DNA of 30,664 bases, taken from positions 64,001-94,664 of the IMG/VR virus record IMGVR_UViG_3300048583_000274; one strand, 5' to 3'. How positions within the stretch are numbered: the stretch's first letter is position 1; the number at the start of each line of letters is the position of its first letter. Source of the stretch: a virus. The notes below the pieces were generated by a model. It did no database searches. It was not told the DNA's origin and saw only the letters and a list, made by a program, of their open reading frames with translations. The translations under genes and the position numbers were made by a program. Shown one piece after another: positions 1-8,608 of this stretch.

Positions 1-1
1 C

Positions 2-241
2 AAAACCAACAAAGACTTACATAAGAACTATCAAGGTCAAACTATGCTTGGGCCTTTTCAGCATCTTTTAGATTGCCCTTTAAATCACTATGCTTTACAA
101 CTATCTTATTACCAAATACTCTTAGAACAAATAGGAGTAAATGTAAGTCAGAGAGTAATTGTTTGGTTAGGTTTGGATGGTAATTACACTTTGTTTACAA
201 CAGAAGATTTAACTAATGCCTTAAAACAAACCTTGAACTAA
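2..241 (+). CDS. C-terminal end of probable RecB-like PD-(D/E)XK nuclease (partial)
   Basis: The frame is open from the left edge, so this is the 3' end of a longer gene; the ATG at 44 is probably internal because residues KTNKDLHKNYQGQT read through before it. About 79 residues are visible. The segment HYALQLSYY (bases 86-112) contains QxxxY (Gln at 98-100), the motif that follows the catalytic core in RecB/Cas4-type PD-(D/E)XK nucleases, and the preceding 'hxLLDCPLNHYALQ' pattern is typical of phage members of that group. The catalytic Asp and Glu/Asp-x-Lys residues would lie upstream of the window, so activity cannot be judged. Its stop TAA overlaps the next gene's ATG (TAATG), which implies translational coupling to the connector genes. 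It could also be a non-catalytic relative. Confidence 0.55.
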   Translation, partial: KTNKDLHKNYQGQTMLGPFQHLLDCPLNHYALQLSYYQILLEQIGVNVSQRVIVWLGLDGNYTLFTTEDLTNALKQTLN

Positions 242-942
242 TGTTAATAGAAGCCTTTATAGATAGAATAGAAGCCTTATATGCTAAGGGAGTTCCCTCT
301 GATGAGAGTAGCTTGTCTCCTAGACACATTTATCTTAAAATGAAATCTGTAAGGATGCAATTACTTACTCAACAGATTAAAAAAAGACAAAAGTTAAGTG
401 ATTGGAATTACACAATTTTACCTTGTGTAGAGCTTATAAAAGTTCCTAGTCATGAATGTGCTTGTCTTGGAGAAATTGGTTGTGATGTTTATAGAACTAA
501 ATACCCTCTTCCTAAGATTATTACTGATTCTAATAAACACTATATAGACTTTGTAATGACTGTTGATAGTGGAAAAAGACTAGAAGAAATTTCTAGAGAA
601 GGAGTTTTGTATTTAAAAGGAAACAAATACACTGCTAATAAACCAAAGTATGTAATTGAAAATGGACACTTATATTTCCCTGTAAAGAAATCTCCGGGAA
701 TTGTAAAAATTAAATTTCTTGCTGAAGATCCTATTGAAGCTAAGACATATCCTTCTTTTTGTGATGATTGTCAAGACTGCATTGATTGTACTCCTATGAC
801 TAAATATGAATTTCCTATAGATGGAAATCTTATAGAGACTTTGATTACTCTTTGTAAAGAAGAATTACTTGGAGAATTTAACAGGGCTTTAAAAGATACT
901 AATAATGATTCTACAGATAATCAGAAAAGACAAGAAGAATAA
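241..942 (+). CDS. Cys-rich probable connector/ring structural protein
   Basis: This 233-residue protein is not assigned to a named family with certainty. Its N-terminus (IEAFIDRIEALYAKGVPSDE, then SPRHIYLKMKSVRMQLLTQQ) resembles proteins encoded just before the tail adaptor in crAss-like and other Bacteroidota podoviruses, where they form rings below the portal; that role is inferred from position. Nine Cys are visible, in two groups: HECACLGEIGC (C73, C75, C81) and FCDDCQDCIDC (C174, C177, C180, C183, a regular C-x2 repeat), which could bind a metal. The C-terminus is charged and probably flexible. The start ATG overlaps the upstream stop (TAATG) and the gene's own TAA overlaps the next ATG in the same way, so three genes are chained by one-base overlaps. 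Confidence 0.6.
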   Translation: MLIEAFIDRIEALYAKGVPSDESSLSPRHIYLKMKSVRMQLLTQQIKKRQKLSDWNYTILPCVELIKVPSHECACLGEIGCDVYRTKYPLPKIITDSNKHYIDFVMTVDSGKRLEEISREGVLYLKGNKYTANKPKYVIENGHLYFPVKKSPGIVKIKFLAEDPIEAKTYPSFCDDCQDCIDCTPMTKYEFPIDGNLIETLITLCKEELLGEFNRALKDTNNDSTDNQKRQEE

Positions 943-1415
943 TGTACAAAACTGAATTAAATATAAGGTCTGCCTATAAAGAGTATAGTAAAGAGTCTTC
1001 TAATCCTGTTGAATGTAAAGAGTTTGTCTCTATTGCTAATGAGTATATGAAGTTTCTTTTTGAAAAAGTCCTTGAAGGAGAAGAAGTAACTCTTCCTGCT
1101 AAAATGGGAACCTTATTAATCACAGGTAGAAAAAGAGCTTTAAAGTTCAATAAAGATGGAGTACCTATGTTACCTCCTAATTGGGGAGCAACTAAAAAGC
1201 TTTGGGAAAGAGACCCTGAAGCTAAGGCAACAAAAAAAGTTGTGTACTGTCTTAATGAGCATACTAATGGAGTTAGTTATAAAATCAATTGGTCTAAAAA
1301 TAGGGTACCTATAGAAAATAAGATTTACTATAACTTAATAATGGTAAGAGAAAATAAAAGAGCTGTTAATAAGAAAGTCACAAAAGAGAAAAAAGAGTAT
1401 TTAATTAAAACTTAA
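942..1415 (+). CDS. IHF/HU-like small structural-block protein
   Basis: This 157-residue basic protein has an N-terminal helical part followed by the segment around residues 28-68 (FVSIANEYMKFLFEKVLEGE, then VTLPAKMGTLLITGRKR). Two helices, a 'GE.V.LP..G.L.I' strand turn and a basic strand are the pattern that led to 'IHF subunit' annotations in crAss-like phage capsid blocks. The C-terminal 30 residues are Lys/Arg-rich (KKVTKEKKEYLIKT). It may bind DNA in or near the portal, or use the same fold as a ring component; the sequence does not decide between these. Two Cys are present. The gene begins inside the previous stop codon and is followed 4 bases later by the next gene. Confidence 0.6.
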   Translation: MYKTELNIRSAYKEYSKESSNPVECKEFVSIANEYMKFLFEKVLEGEEVTLPAKMGTLLITGRKRALKFNKDGVPMLPPNWGATKKLWERDPEAKATKKVVYCLNEHTNGVSYKINWSKNRVPIENKIYYNLIMVRENKRAVNKKVTKEKKEYLIKT

Positions 1416-1419
1416 AATT

Positions 1420-1689
1420 ATGTCAGAAGCAATATTAAATGCAGAGTATGAAAGCAAAAAAGCTTTTACTCTACCTGAAGGAGCTGTTATTATTAAAAAA
1501 TCTGAAACTATCTCTGTGAGAGAAATAGAAAATGGTTTTATTCTAAGAAAGTCCTATGACATTAAATGGAAAGCTGCAGATGGAGATGATACTCAGTATG
1601 AGTATTTTTCTAAAGAGTGGCACTCAACCAAAAATCCTTTATCTATAACAATGCCAAAGGAGAAATCCTTAGCAGATAAACTAGTTTAA
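1420..1689 (+). CDS. Small protein of unknown function in the connector operon
   Basis: An 89-residue protein that I do not recognise. It has no Cys, no signal peptide and no membrane segment. The middle alternates hydrophobic and polar residues (ENGFILRKSYDIKWKAADGD), suggesting a small beta-rich fold, and the C-terminus (ITMPKEKSLADKLV) is likely helical or extended. It starts after TAA-AATT-ATG and ends two bases before the tail adaptor gene, so it is clearly co-translated with virion genes and is probably a minor connector or assembly component. That role is inference from position alone. Confidence 0.6.
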   Translation: MSEAILNAEYESKKAFTLPEGAVIIKKSETISVREIENGFILRKSYDIKWKAADGDDTQYEYFSKEWHSTKNPLSITMPKEKSLADKLV

Positions 1690-1691
1690 TC

Positions 1692-2702
1692 ATGCCAAAG
1701 AAGTATAATTATGTAACTGTTGATACTATCCTTTCTAAATATCTCAGAGATTTTAGAGGGGGAGATTTCAATGAAGATGATGCTTTAGAGTGGATTGGAG
1801 AAGCTTTAGGTTTTATTAAAGCCCCTAATCTTTCTGAGGAAGCTATTGCTTTTCTTGAAGTTAAGAATTATCAAATCAATGTTCCGGAAGGATTACATTA
1901 TATTATACAGATAGCTAAAAACAATATGTGGTCTGCTGAAGAAACTTCTGCTTGTACTCCTAGTAATATTGTTAGTGAACTTGTTTCAGATCCTAGTTGC
2001 TCAGATTGTAGCCCATGTGGAGGGAACTCAAACTTAGTTCCTGTAAATTGTCAAGGAGAAATAATAGGAGACACTGAAGTAGCTTACTATAGACCTTACT
2101 TTGACTTACAATATGAGTACACAGATTGGGCAAATTCTAAAGGGTACAGAACTAAATTTACTCCTGTTAGACTAGCTGACCATACTTTTTTTAATACTTT
2201 GGTTTGTCAAACTGAAGAAACAAAAGGACTATACTCTAATCACAATAATTATGAAGAATACTCTATAATTCAAAATCAAATTAGGTTTAGTTTTAAAGAA
2301 GGGTTTGTAGCTGTTGCTTATGTGAGAACTAAACTAGACCCTGATACAGGCTATCCTATGGTGCCTGATGATGAATCTGCCAAATCAGCTATAACTTATT
2401 ACCTAGCTTGGAAAACTAAGCAGAGAGAAGCTTATAATCATAGAGAAGGGGCTAAGCTTTTAGCAGAAGAAGCAGAACAAAGATGGTTGAAGTACTGTAA
2501 ACAATTTAGAAATGCCGGCAAAATGCCTTATGGAATTGATGATTATCAAGATTTATTAGAACAATCTACTTATCTTATCCCAAGAAAAGGAAGATATTAT
2601 GATTTCTTTGGTAATCTTTCTAGAATGGAAGACAGAACTTTTACTGATCCTGACTTTAAAAATAAATTTACAGTAGGTCACAGACCTCATTATACATATT
2701 AA
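1692..2702 (+). CDS. Probable tail-tube / ring adaptor protein
   Basis: This 336-residue protein opens with YVTVDTILSKYLRDFRGGDF and an acidic helix (NEDDALEWIGEALGFI), the form of the N-terminus of head-tail adaptors and tail-tube proteins (P22 gp4 / T7 gp11 type roles) in crAss-like phages. A second long helical pair at about residues 232-280 (SAITYYLAWKTKQREAYNHR, then AEEAEQRWLKYC) supports an all-helical adaptor core. Between them is a Cys-rich insert, SCSDCSPCGG (C103, C106, C109), which may bind metal or form crosslinks. The gene lies immediately upstream (2-base gap, TAATTATG) of the giant nozzle gene, the order seen in crAss-like genomes. The general role is fairly secure; the exact ring position is not. 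Confidence 0.65.
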   Translation: MPKKYNYVTVDTILSKYLRDFRGGDFNEDDALEWIGEALGFIKAPNLSEEAIAFLEVKNYQINVPEGLHYIIQIAKNNMWSAEETSACTPSNIVSELVSDPSCSDCSPCGGNSNLVPVNCQGEIIGDTEVAYYRPYFDLQYEYTDWANSKGYRTKFTPVRLADHTFFNTLVCQTEETKGLYSNHNNYEEYSIIQNQIRFSFKEGFVAVAYVRTKLDPDTGYPMVPDDESAKSAITYYLAWKTKQREAYNHREGAKLLAEEAEQRWLKYCKQFRNAGKMPYGIDDYQDLLEQSTYLIPRKGRYYDFFGNLSRMEDRTFTDPDFKNKFTVGHRPHYTY

Positions 2703-2704
2703 TT

Positions 2705-5700
2705 ATGGCTAAAGAAGAAAAACAAAATCCTAACTCACAAGTAACAGCTTTAGGAGGGTTAAATACTGATACCTCTTTAGTCAATCAACCTCAAGGAACT
2801 ACAAGATTTGTTTTCACAGGAGTAAATGAAACTAATGAAGGAAACTTAGATAAGATTTCTGTTGAGGAATCTAATGAGATTTGCTATGTCCTTCCTGTAG
2901 GATACATTCCTTTAGGAAAAGTTTATATAGGAGAAGAAAATAAACTTCTATTTGCAGCTAATACTAGCGGAGATTCTTTAATACTTATCTTAGATAGAGA
3001 AAATACTGTAATTTCTACAATAGATGATAGTGCACAAACTGAAAAATTAGGTTTTTCTATTTCTCAACAAATTGATGCTACCTTTAGATTAAGAAGAGGT
3101 TGTGAAAGAACTGTATATTGGATTGATCCTAAACCTAGATCTGTAGTATTAGATAAGCTAGAAGACTTTAAAAATCCTTTGACAGGAGAGTGGGATATAT
3201 CTAAATTCTCTTTAATCAAAACCTATAAAAAAATACCTAAAGTTAATAATATTGAAGTAATAGATGGAGGAGGACAACTTGCTCCGGGAAGCTATAACTT
3301 CTCTATTAGATATTTAGATGAGGATTTTAATCCTACAGAGTTTGTAACTAGTACTGAAACTATTAGTATTTATAACTCAGCTCTATCTTCTTCTTATAAA
3401 GAAATTAGAGGAGCTACCAAAAAACAAGAAGTTTACACTAACTATGAAAATAGTAATAAATCTATTAAGCTTACTTTAGACCCTGAGAGTCTTGATACTA
3501 CTTTTCCTTTTTATCAAATAGCAATTACAGAGGCCAATACCGGTATAGGAATTATTTCAGATACTAAGTTTACTTCTGAAATTTCTACAAGTCAACCTAT
3601 TTTTTATTACACTGGCACTAATTTTCAAAGCTCAGGCTCTCAAGAAGAAGTTACTCTGTTTAATAATATTATAGAAAAGGCTCAAAGTATTGAACAAATT
3701 GAGAATACTTTAATTCTTGGAAATACAGAAGGGAAACAAATCAATTATTGTAAGCTACAAAAATATGCTAGTTTAATTAGTGCTGATTTAGTGACTAAAG
3801 AAATCTTTATTTCTGTAAAAGATGAAGGAAACTCTAAAGACCCTGCAGCTCATTTCCATGGTATAGGTTATATGCCGGGAGAAATTTATGGTTTTGGTAT
3901 TAATTTTATCTTAGAAGGAGACAACCAAGTTACTCCTACTTTTCATATCCCGGGAAAAAGCCCTTTAGCAGCTTTAAATCAAATGTACAGTATAGGTGCC
4001 AATGTGTATCCTATGTCTAATGTTAAAAACCAATGTCAAAGTACTAGATATACTGATATTAACTCTTGTGATTCAGGAGATTTATGGGGTAAAGATATAG
4101 AAGGAGAAGACCTTAAAGATGAACTTGTAAGACATCATAGATTTCCTTTAAGAACAGATTATGGAATTCCTTTTGTAGAAAAGATAGATGCAGAGAGTAC
4201 TGAAATAAATACTGTAGTAAGAAACATTAGAATTACAGCTACAAAAGAAGATGCAGTAATTCCTTTAATATGTCCTGCTAGTGATGCAGCTTGTCTTCCT
4301 ACAGATGAAGTTATGGCTGATTTTGGAGATCCTGTTACAGGGGCCGCATTTCAATTAGAATTAAACTATCAAGAGAATTTTGAGCCTAGAACTTTTACTG
4401 AAATCATAGACCCTTTAAATTATCTAGGGGAAGTGGGAGGAGCAACAACTGCTAATGTTTCTTATAATTCTGTTACCGGAACTATATTTTCAACTTTAGT
4501 TACAGTCACTTCTTTAAATGAAGTGTTTGAAGCTCCTACAGCTCCTAACCCTGTTACTTTAACTCTAGGAATAAATGCTATTACAGGCTTTCCGGAATAT
4601 ACCGGAACTTCTTTAATTACAGGACTTACTTATGTATTAACTGTAGGGATAGCTGAACTAGATTCTAAAGAAGATTTATACAAAGCCAATATTTTTGGTA
4701 TTAAATTTTCTAACATTCAACTTCCTTCTTTAGCAGATACAGGAGGCTACAAAGTTATTGGATACAACATAGTTAGACTTGAAAGAAAAGAAGAAGAGAA
4801 AACTATCCTAGATAGTGCAGTGCTTCTTCCTACTATCAAAGAGAAAAATTTTGTTTCTCAAGGATTACTATTTCCTCAATATGTTGATTCTACAGAAGAA
4901 AACATCAAACTTAAGAAAGACATATTAGGTTTTATTTCTCCGGAACATAAATTTAATAATAAGAAGTACTCAACTTTTACTGAAATTGTTCAACAAGGTA
5001 GATTTAGAAAAGATGAGGTCATTAAAAGTAGAATTAAAATCCATGATGTAGCTCCGGGTTCAGGGTATGTAGATGGTAAACATAAAGATGGAGAAAGAGA
5101 TATTGATGGATTTTGTCTTCATGTTAAAACTAGAGATAACTTCAGTACTTTCCTTCCTAGTAAAGACTTCATTATAGCTAATGCAGATATAAATGAAATC
5201 TTTTATCTAGATGCATTAGAAGAAAAGAATATTGAAGATAGTCAAGAAGCAGGGGTAAATGTATTTAACCTTGCTTGTGATAATAAGATAGGTATTCTTT
5301 CTTTAAAAGATTTGTACTCTTTCAATAATATAGCTTCTTTAAACTATGTTTATCTTTCAAGAGATAATGCAGAGCCTTACTCTAATTTTAGAGTAGACCC
5401 TTATTATCTAGATACAAAGAATCCTGTTTACTTTGGAGAAGATACTACTTCTAGTGTAGAGGTTTTTAATGGAGATTCTTACATTAATTCTATTAAATAT
5501 GTAAACAGTATTTACTATGATACTAGAATGAAACAAAGAGCAGGGAAGACCAATGCTTTTAGTTATGTTTTAGCTGCTGTTCTTGTTATAGCTGCTATTG
5601 CTATCACTATATTTAGTGCCGGTACAGGATCAATTATAGGAGCTGCTTTAGTAGGAGCTGCTGCAGGTCTTGTAGGAGGAGCTACAGCCTTAGTTCTTTC

Positions 5701-8578
5701 AGGTGTAAAACAAGATGCTTGGAATAAAGCTTACAATACCTTATACAAACAAGGTCTTAGAAATACTATCTCAGATAACTTTTTAGAAAGAGATTTAGAC
5801 CCTTTGAATGGAGAAGATAGAGGTAATTTAAAAAATCCCCATGATGATGAAATTCAGTGGTTAGGAGAAGCAGTTAATCTTTGGTTTGAATCTGCAGTTA
5901 ATATGGGATTAAGACATGGGGCCACAGATAATACTCCTGACTTTTTAGATGCTCCTAGTTCAGTACAACAAGGAACAAGCTATTCTGAATGGAATAGAGA
6001 ATACTTTGGAATTAATTCTGTAGGCTCCGGAAGTAAAAGAATTGAAGGAGGAACTAGACAAGAAGATATTATTCCTACTAATGCCTTGGATTTTCACATG
6101 TTCAATAAACTTACTTATGCTGATGCAGAAAAGAAAAGTGGGAGAGCTTATGTGGGAATAGCTTTAGCAGAAATGTATCTATTAAATCCTGACTATACTA
6201 GAAGAAACAAACAAAAAATCTATAATGCACTTGGCCCGGAATATGACTGTTGCTCAGATTGTGTAGAAACTTTTCCTCATAGATGGTATTGGTCAGAACA
6301 ATCTTTTCAAGAAGAATTAACAGATAACTTTAGAACTTTCTTACCTAACAACTATAGAGATTTAGAAGCTGAAACAGGAGCTATTACAGATATTTTTAGA
6401 GTTAAGAATAATTTGTATATCCATACTGAAGAAGCTTTATGGCATTGTCCTCAGACTTTTCAAGAAAGAGTTACTTCTGATATTATTTCTTTTATTGGAA
6501 CAGGGAGCTACTTCTCTATTCCTCCTAGAAAAATAGTAGATGATGCTAATTCTTCTGCAGGCAGCACTCATAAATGGGCAAGAATTAAAACTAAATATGG
6601 AGTTTTATTTCCTTCAGGAAAAGAGAAAAAATGGTATTTATTCAATGGAGAACAACTTCAACCTATTAGTGATAAAGGGAATAGTAGTTATTTTAGAAAC
6701 AATATGAATTTTAATATTGAAGATTCTTACTATCTTACTAATAAAAAGAACTATCCTTATTCTAATAACCCTTCTAATCCTATGGGAGTAGGCTTTGTTT
6801 CTGCTTATGACTCTAGTAAAGAAAGGTTTTTAATTACTAAAAAAGATTTCAAGATCAGTAATCTTCCTACTCAAGCTTATGAACTTTGTTCTGAGGGAAC
6901 TACTCCTATTCTATTTACTAATATGGCAGCCACTATTGCTGCAAGAGCTTTAGATGGTTGGGTATATTTAGGAATAGAAGATTGTAAAATGAAGTTTGAA
7001 AGAACTACCTATGTAGAAGATTTTGTGACTGTAAATCAATTCACAACTATTCCTAATGACTTGGATATCTATTATTTTATGGATACTTCAGGCTCTTTCC
7101 TTGCTGCTGACTTAGAACAAATTGAAGATAGCTTGTTGGCTTGGGTAGATGATACTCTAGTTCCTACAGGATGGGTAGGAACTATTACTAGAGTAGATAG
7201 TGCTACAGAAAAATGGTTAGCTTTCCCATCTGAAATTCCTTTATTAGATAGAGGTAAAGTATTATTAATCTCATTTGTCAATGAAGCTCAAGGAATACAA
7301 GGAGGAGGAGAGTATCACACTACTAGCCTTAATCTTACAGGACAACCTACTGCTAAATACATAGCAGATTATAATGCTTTTGTAACTAGTATTCATCCTA
7401 CTTATGAGCAATTTATAGGAATTAATTATCCTATAGCTACAGTAGGAGCTTCTAAACCTTTTATTTTGCATGCTCTTGCTGCTGTAAAAGGACAGGATTA
7501 TACTTTAGAAGAAGCAAATGAAATACCTTTCAATCAATTCTTTAGTGGCCCGGAATGGAGTACTTTAAAAACTGAGCTACAGACAAATCCTTATAACTCT
7601 TTATTAGATCCAAATAGTGAACCCGGCCTTGAGCAATGGGGTTGGCTAATTAAAGCTGATAGGAGTAGTGAAGGTAGTGCCGGGACTATAGATTGTCCTG
7701 CTAGTGAGTTAATCATATCTCCTTGTCAATTTGCATTAGATATGAATGAACTTCTTAGTGCCCAATTTACTGTTGAAGAAGTTATAGTAAGTGTTCTTAC
7801 TCCTACTACTGAAGTAGAGTATGAGTTTGGGTTAGCTTTTATTCCGGAGTATGTAAACTCTAGTTGGACTATGAGCTACTCTTTAAAGAAACAAGAATGG
7901 GTAGGATGGCATCCTTATCTTCCTAGTTTTTATTTACATGACCAAGAAAGAGTTTATTCTTGGATTCAAGGAAATAGAAATATTTTTAGACATAATAGAA
8001 AAGGACATTATGGTAATTTTTATGGCACTCAATACCCTTTTATTATTGAGTATGTAGATAATCCTAATCCTTTAATGACTAAGATTTGGGAAATGCTTTT
8101 GTTTCAAACTGAAGCTTCTAAATTTGATGTGGCTTCTCAAGAGTTTATAGATTTACCGGAGATTACTTTTAATAAAGTTTTATTCTATAATTCAGAACAA
8201 ATAAGTGGAGTCTTAGATTTAATTTTTAAAAATAAAACTAATCCTAACTATTTATTTCAACAAACTCAAAATGCTATTATATCTGACCAAAGTATTCTTC
8301 TTGATAAGAATGAGAAAGATTGGACTATAAATGATTTAAGAGATTATAGAACAAATATCTTGGTACCTATGTTCTTAAAGAATCTAGAAGCTTTACAAGC
8401 TAACTATTATGCAGACAAAATAGTTAATCCTGCTGCAATAAACTTTGCAAAAGATTGGACTCAACTTGAGAGTTTCAGAGACAAGTTCTTGGTAGTAAGA
8501 TTAATATTTGATACATTTGCTGATGTTAAGTTAACTTTTGATTTTGCATCTTTGGCTAAAAACAATTCAGAAAGATAA
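2705..8578 (+). CDS. Tail nozzle / muzzle ('stabilisation') protein, 1957 aa
   Basis: This very large protein matches the crAss-like phage stabilisation/muzzle family, the distal part of the short tail. The N-terminus (ALGGLNTDTSLVNQPQGTTR, then VFTGVNETNEGN) and the C-terminal region (KKQEWVGWHPYLPSFYLHDQ, then RHNRKGHYGNFYG) are the recognisable family stretches; beta-strand repeats dominate between them. Residues 951-1000 (bases 5555-5704) are an uninterrupted hydrophobic Ala/Gly/Val/Ile segment, long enough for two membrane spans and unusual inside a beta-rich tail protein. Residues 1454-1464 read DIYYFMDTSGS, with a DxSxS MIDAS-like motif (D1460, S1462, S1464) followed at 1519 by VLLISFVNEA, suggesting an inserted VWA-like domain. 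About 17 Cys are present, including DCCSDC at 1181-1186. The start follows TAATTATG. Family role is known; the membrane and VWA roles are inference. Confidence 0.8.
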   Translation: MAKEEKQNPNSQVTALGGLNTDTSLVNQPQGTTRFVFTGVNETNEGNLDKISVEESNEICYVLPVGYIPLGKVYIGEENKLLFAANTSGDSLILILDRENTVISTIDDSAQTEKLGFSISQQIDATFRLRRGCERTVYWIDPKPRSVVLDKLEDFKNPLTGEWDISKFSLIKTYKKIPKVNNIEVIDGGGQLAPGSYNFSIRYLDEDFNPTEFVTSTETISIYNSALSSSYKEIRGATKKQEVYTNYENSNKSIKLTLDPESLDTTFPFYQIAITEANTGIGIISDTKFTSEISTSQPIFYYTGTNFQSSGSQEEVTLFNNIIEKAQSIEQIENTLILGNTEGKQINYCKLQKYASLISADLVTKEIFISVKDEGNSKDPAAHFHGIGYMPGEIYGFGINFILEGDNQVTPTFHIPGKSPLAALNQMYSIGANVYPMSNVKNQCQSTRYTDINSCDSGDLWGKDIEGEDLKDELVRHHRFPLRTDYGIPFVEKIDAESTEINTVVRNIRITATKEDAVIPLICPASDAACLPTDEVMADFGDPVTGAAFQLELNYQENFEPRTFTEIIDPLNYLGEVGGATTANVSYNSVTGTIFSTLVTVTSLNEVFEAPTAPNPVTLTLGINAITGFPEYTGTSLITGLTYVLTVGIAELDSKEDLYKANIFGIKFSNIQLPSLADTGGYKVIGYNIVRLERKEEEKTILDSAVLLPTIKEKNFVSQGLLFPQYVDSTEENIKLKKDILGFISPEHKFNNKKYSTFTEIVQQGRFRKDEVIKSRIKIHDVAPGSGYVDGKHKDGERDIDGFCLHVKTRDNFSTFLPSKDFIIANADINEIFYLDALEEKNIEDSQEAGVNVFNLACDNKIGILSLKDLYSFNNIASLNYVYLSRDNAEPYSNFRVDPYYLDTKNPVYFGEDTTSSVEVFNGDSYINSIKYVNSIYYDTRMKQRAGKTNAFSYVLAAVLVIAAIAITIFSAGTGSIIGAALVGAAAGLVGGATALVLSGVKQDAWNKAYNTLYKQGLRNTISDNFLERDLDPLNGEDRGNLKNPHDDEIQWLGEAVNLWFESAVNMGLRHGATDNTPDFLDAPSSVQQGTSYSEWNREYFGINSVGSGSKRIEGGTRQEDIIPTNALDFHMFNKLTYADAEKKSGRAYVGIALAEMYLLNPDYTRRNKQKIYNALGPEYDCCSDCVETFPHRWYWSEQSFQEELTDNFRTFLPNNYRDLEAETGAITDIFRVKNNLYIHTEEALWHCPQTFQERVTSDIISFIGTGSYFSIPPRKIVDDANSSAGSTHKWARIKTKYGVLFPSGKEKKWYLFNGEQLQPISDKGNSSYFRNNMNFNIEDSYYLTNKKNYPYSNNPSNPMGVGFVSAYDSSKERFLITKKDFKISNLPTQAYELCSEGTTPILFTNMAATIAARALDGWVYLGIEDCKMKFERTTYVEDFVTVNQFTTIPNDLDIYYFMDTSGSFLAADLEQIEDSLLAWVDDTLVPTGWVGTITRVDSATEKWLAFPSEIPLLDRGKVLLISFVNEAQGIQGGGEYHTTSLNLTGQPTAKYIADYNAFVTSIHPTYEQFIGINYPIATVGASKPFILHALAAVKGQDYTLEEANEIPFNQFFSGPEWSTLKTELQTNPYNSLLDPNSEPGLEQWGWLIKADRSSEGSAGTIDCPASELIISPCQFALDMNELLSAQFTVEEVIVSVLTPTTEVEYEFGLAFIPEYVNSSWTMSYSLKKQEWVGWHPYLPSFYLHDQERVYSWIQGNRNIFRHNRKGHYGNFYGTQYPFIIEYVDNPNPLMTKIWEMLLFQTEASKFDVASQEFIDLPEITFNKVLFYNSEQISGVLDLIFKNKTNPNYLFQQTQNAIISDQSILLDKNEKDWTINDLRDYRTNILVPMFLKNLEALQANYYADKIVNPAAINFAKDWTQLESFRDKFLVVRLIFDTFADVKLTFDFASLAKNNSER

Positions 8579-8591
8579 AGGATAACCTTTA
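8576..8591 (+). other. Small hairpin over the nozzle-gene stop codon
   Basis: The sequence TAAAGG-ATAA-CCTTTA forms a 6-bp stem with a 4-base loop and includes the TAA stop of the nozzle gene. It is followed by an A-run rather than a T-run, so it is not a conventional intrinsic terminator. It lies in one of only two gaps longer than 4 bases (30 bases, 8579-8608) within the operon. It could be an RNA processing or translation-control element, or chance; AT-rich DNA makes short stems common. Confidence 0.3.
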
Positions 8592-8608
8592 AAAAAGTAA
8601 AGAGTATT

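Noticed and set aside
44-241. A complete 65-residue gene starting at 44
   Set aside because: The reading frame is open back to the window edge with in-frame protein-like residues, so 44 is most likely an internal Met of a longer nuclease gene.
8576-8600. Hairpin after the nozzle gene as an intrinsic terminator
   Set aside because: The stem is only 6 bp with two G-C pairs and is followed by A residues, not a T-run, so it does not fit a + strand terminator.
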